From Enhygromyxa salina (GTDB lineage Bacteria; Myxococcota_A; Polyangia; Nannocystales; Nannocystaceae): a DNA stretch of 64,000 nucleotides. This document shows, one piece after another, positions 62,684 to 64,000 of this stretch. The stretch lies in contig NZ_PVNL01000069.1 of the NCBI RefSeq assembly GCF_002994635.1, positions 62,001 to 126,000 on the forward strand. Reading direction: 5' to 3'. The translations under genes were made by a program, and so were the position numbers. Numbering within the stretch: the stretch's first letter is position 1; each line of letters opens with the position of its first letter. The notes under the pieces are model-generated. The model did no database searches and was not told where the DNA came from. It saw only the letters and a list, made by a program, of their open reading frames with translations.

Positions 62684-63358
62684 CTATTGATCGCCGAAGC
62701 GGTCGACCGGGCTGTGGCAGTAGGGCTGCTTGTTGTGCTTCACGTAGTAGTTCTGGTGATAATCCTCGGCCAGCCAGAAGCTCGCGGCCGGCTCGACCTT
62801 GGTCACCACCTCATAGCCACGGTCCTTCAGGCGCATGATCAGGGCCTGGGTGGCCTCGCGCTGCTCGGGCCCGGTCACGAACACCGCCGACAGGTACTCG
62901 GAGCCAATGTCCGGCCCCTGGCCGTTGGCCTGGGTGGGATCGTGGATCTCGAAGAAGCGCTTGGCGACGGCCTCGTAGCTGACCCGCTCGGGGTCGAAGT
63001 AGACCCGCACGGTCTCGAGGTGGCCGGTGGTCTCGCTCGAGACGTCGGCGTACGTGGGATTGTCGAGGTGGCCGCCCATGTAGCCTGACTCGACCCGCAA
63101 GACCCCGTCGATCTGCTCTAGGAAGTGTTCGACGCCCCAAAAGCAGCCGCCAGCGAAGTACGCGACCCCGCCCGCGGCCTCGAGCTTCGCCGCGTCGATC
63201 GGCGGGTCCGGTGGATCCACACGATGGGTCGCCGCCGCCGCGGGCGTGTTGGTGACCGGGTCCGAGCTGTGGGCCACCTCGCTCGAGGGCGAGGAGCACC
63301 CCTGCGCGAGCGGCACGAGCAGCAGGGCCAGAGCGACGGCGAGACGTGGTCGGCGCAT
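62684..63358 (-). CDS. msrA: Peptide methionine sulfoxide reductase A, lipoprotein form
   Basis: 224 residues. The signal peptide with lipobox LAQGC (Cys21) is followed by a 45-residue Pro/Asp/Ala-rich linker. The MsrA fold is complete: GGCFWGVEHFL with catalytic Cys72, GYMGGHLDNPTY, FFEIHDPTQ, and the C-terminal PYCHS with a possible resolving Cys. It reduces methionine-S-sulfoxide in envelope proteins. A lipid anchor is unusual for MsrA, which is commonly cytoplasmic. Confidence 0.9.
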   Translation of the reverse strand: MRRPRLAVALALLLVPLAQGCSSPSSEVAHSSDPVTNTPAAAATHRVDPPDPPIDAAKLEAAGGVAYFAGGCFWGVEHFLEQIDGVLRVESGYMGGHLDNPTYADVSSETTGHLETVRVYFDPERVSYEAVAKRFFEIHDPTQANGQGPDIGSEYLSAVFVTGPEQREATQALIMRLKDRGYEVVTKVEPAASFWLAEDYHQNYYVKHNKQPYCHSPVDRFGDQ

Positions 63359-63448
63359 GTGCCGAGTCTACGCCACCGATCAGCCGCTGGTTTCCGGCGC
63401 TGGTCTCCAGCAGCTTCTACCGAGCGATGCCCAGCCGAGGCTAGCGAT

Positions 63449-64000
63449 CTAGCACCTGCACTCTTGCTCGACGCAGGCGACCACGCGCGACAGGCCCTCG
63501 GCCAGCTGGTGCGGCGGGGTCAGCAGCGAGAGCACCAGGTGGCAGCCCTGCATGTCGTAGAGCGAGCCGGGCTGGGCCCACAGATCGATGCGCTCGAGCA
63601 TGCGCAGCACCCACCCCTCGTCATCGAGCTCGCCGAGGTGCGGGAGCCGGATGATCGTCGACCACCCAGCTTCGACGCGCAGCCGGGAGATCGGGCTGTC
63701 CTTGATCGCGGCGTCGAGGGTCTCGAGGTTGGAGAGCATGCGTCGGCGAATCCGACTCTGCATCGGCTCGCTCGCTTCGAAGATCTTGGGCAGCGCGTGC
63801 TGAACCGGGGTCGAGACGTTCAAGTAGGTGTCGGCGATGATCGACAGCCGCGCGAGCGCCGGGCGAACCATCTCATCGGGTCCGCAGGCGACCGTCCACG
63901 CGAGCTTGAACTGGGGCAGCGCGGCGACCTTGGACAGGCCCGACAGCACGAAGGTCAGGCACTCGCGCTCGCCGACGACCGAGCCGACGCGGCGGGGCCC
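63449..64000 (-). CDS. PLP-dependent aminotransferase class I/II, C-terminal part
   Basis: Partial: it continues past the window end. The frame is open from 64000 to the stop at 63449 and gives about 183 residues. The PLP-lysine motif SGLSKVAALPQFKLAW lies near the start of the visible part, followed by the C-terminal small domain (RVEAGWSTIIRLP). A short downstream ORF start at 63949 is only an internal GTG. The substrate is unknown. Confidence 0.85.
   Translation of the reverse strand, partial: GPRRVGSVVGERECLTFVLSGLSKVAALPQFKLAWTVACGPDEMVRPALARLSIIADTYLNVSTPVQHALPKIFEASEPMQSRIRRRMLSNLETLDAAIKDSPISRLRVEAGWSTIIRLPHLGELDDEGWVLRMLERIDLWAQPGSLYDMQGCHLVLSLLTPPHQLAEGLSRVVACVEQECRC

Overview
The window is high-GC DNA with the marks of a myxobacterium, most likely of the Nannocystis/Plesiocystis type. 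It has many secreted lipoproteins with a Gly-Asp (GDGDGD) linker after the lipobox, Cys-rich DUF4215-type repeats, a DUF1592/DUF1552 pair, a Ser/Thr kinase with a long helical-repeat tail, and a retron of myxobacterial character. The lineage is inferred from gene content; no rRNA or tRNA gene was found.

Layout. 0.1-6.2 kb: a membrane-anchored carboxypeptidase-regulatory-like protein, a GDG-linker lipoprotein, a 21-bp tandem repeat, a MATE exporter and an EF-hand lipoprotein. 6.2-25.2 kb is a defence-type island. A minus-strand P-loop ATPase/helical-repeat pair is divergent from a tightly packed plus-strand operon: an ARM/HEAT-like protein, a 2236-residue beta-propeller/HEAT scaffold, a winged-helix/SWIM-like/WGR protein and a retron reverse transcriptase. 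Directly after the RT lie two tandem, structurally complete msr-msd units. Converging on them is a lower-GC pair of Toprim-like DUF4276 protein and AAA ATPase. 25.3-26.1 kb holds a frameshifted remnant.

26.2-36.5 kb: a di-haem cytochrome lipoprotein, a MAPEG protein, a DUF4215 lipoprotein, then DUF1428, VOC and SigJ/SigG-like ECF sigma genes, and two coupled GMC oxidoreductases, the second fused to an alpha/beta hydrolase. 36.6-40.6 kb: a second ATPase/helical-repeat pair related to the first. 40.8-58.6 kb: mostly cell-envelope proteins (ferritin-like, DUF1592, DUF1552, BNR-like, lysyl-oxidase-like and GDG-linker lipoproteins), with a sarcosine/dimethylglycine dehydrogenase-like enzyme and a beta-carbonic anhydrase. 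58.7-64 kb: a Tae4-like amidase with a candidate lipoprotein immunity partner, a Ser/Thr kinase, MsrA and the C-terminal part of an aminotransferase cut by the window end.

The main discovery candidate is the retron locus. One RT carrying the retron NAxxH and VTG motifs serves two 225-nt noncoding units of identical length and near-identical msr. Their 30-bp msd hairpin arms and their a1/a2 stems have unrelated sequences, yet each is fully or almost fully self-complementary. This is natural covariation evidence for two different msDNAs made by one RT. The operon composition resembles the ARM + WHSWIM retron class (type XIII as I recall the published classification), here enlarged by a giant beta-propeller/HEAT scaffold and a WGR domain.
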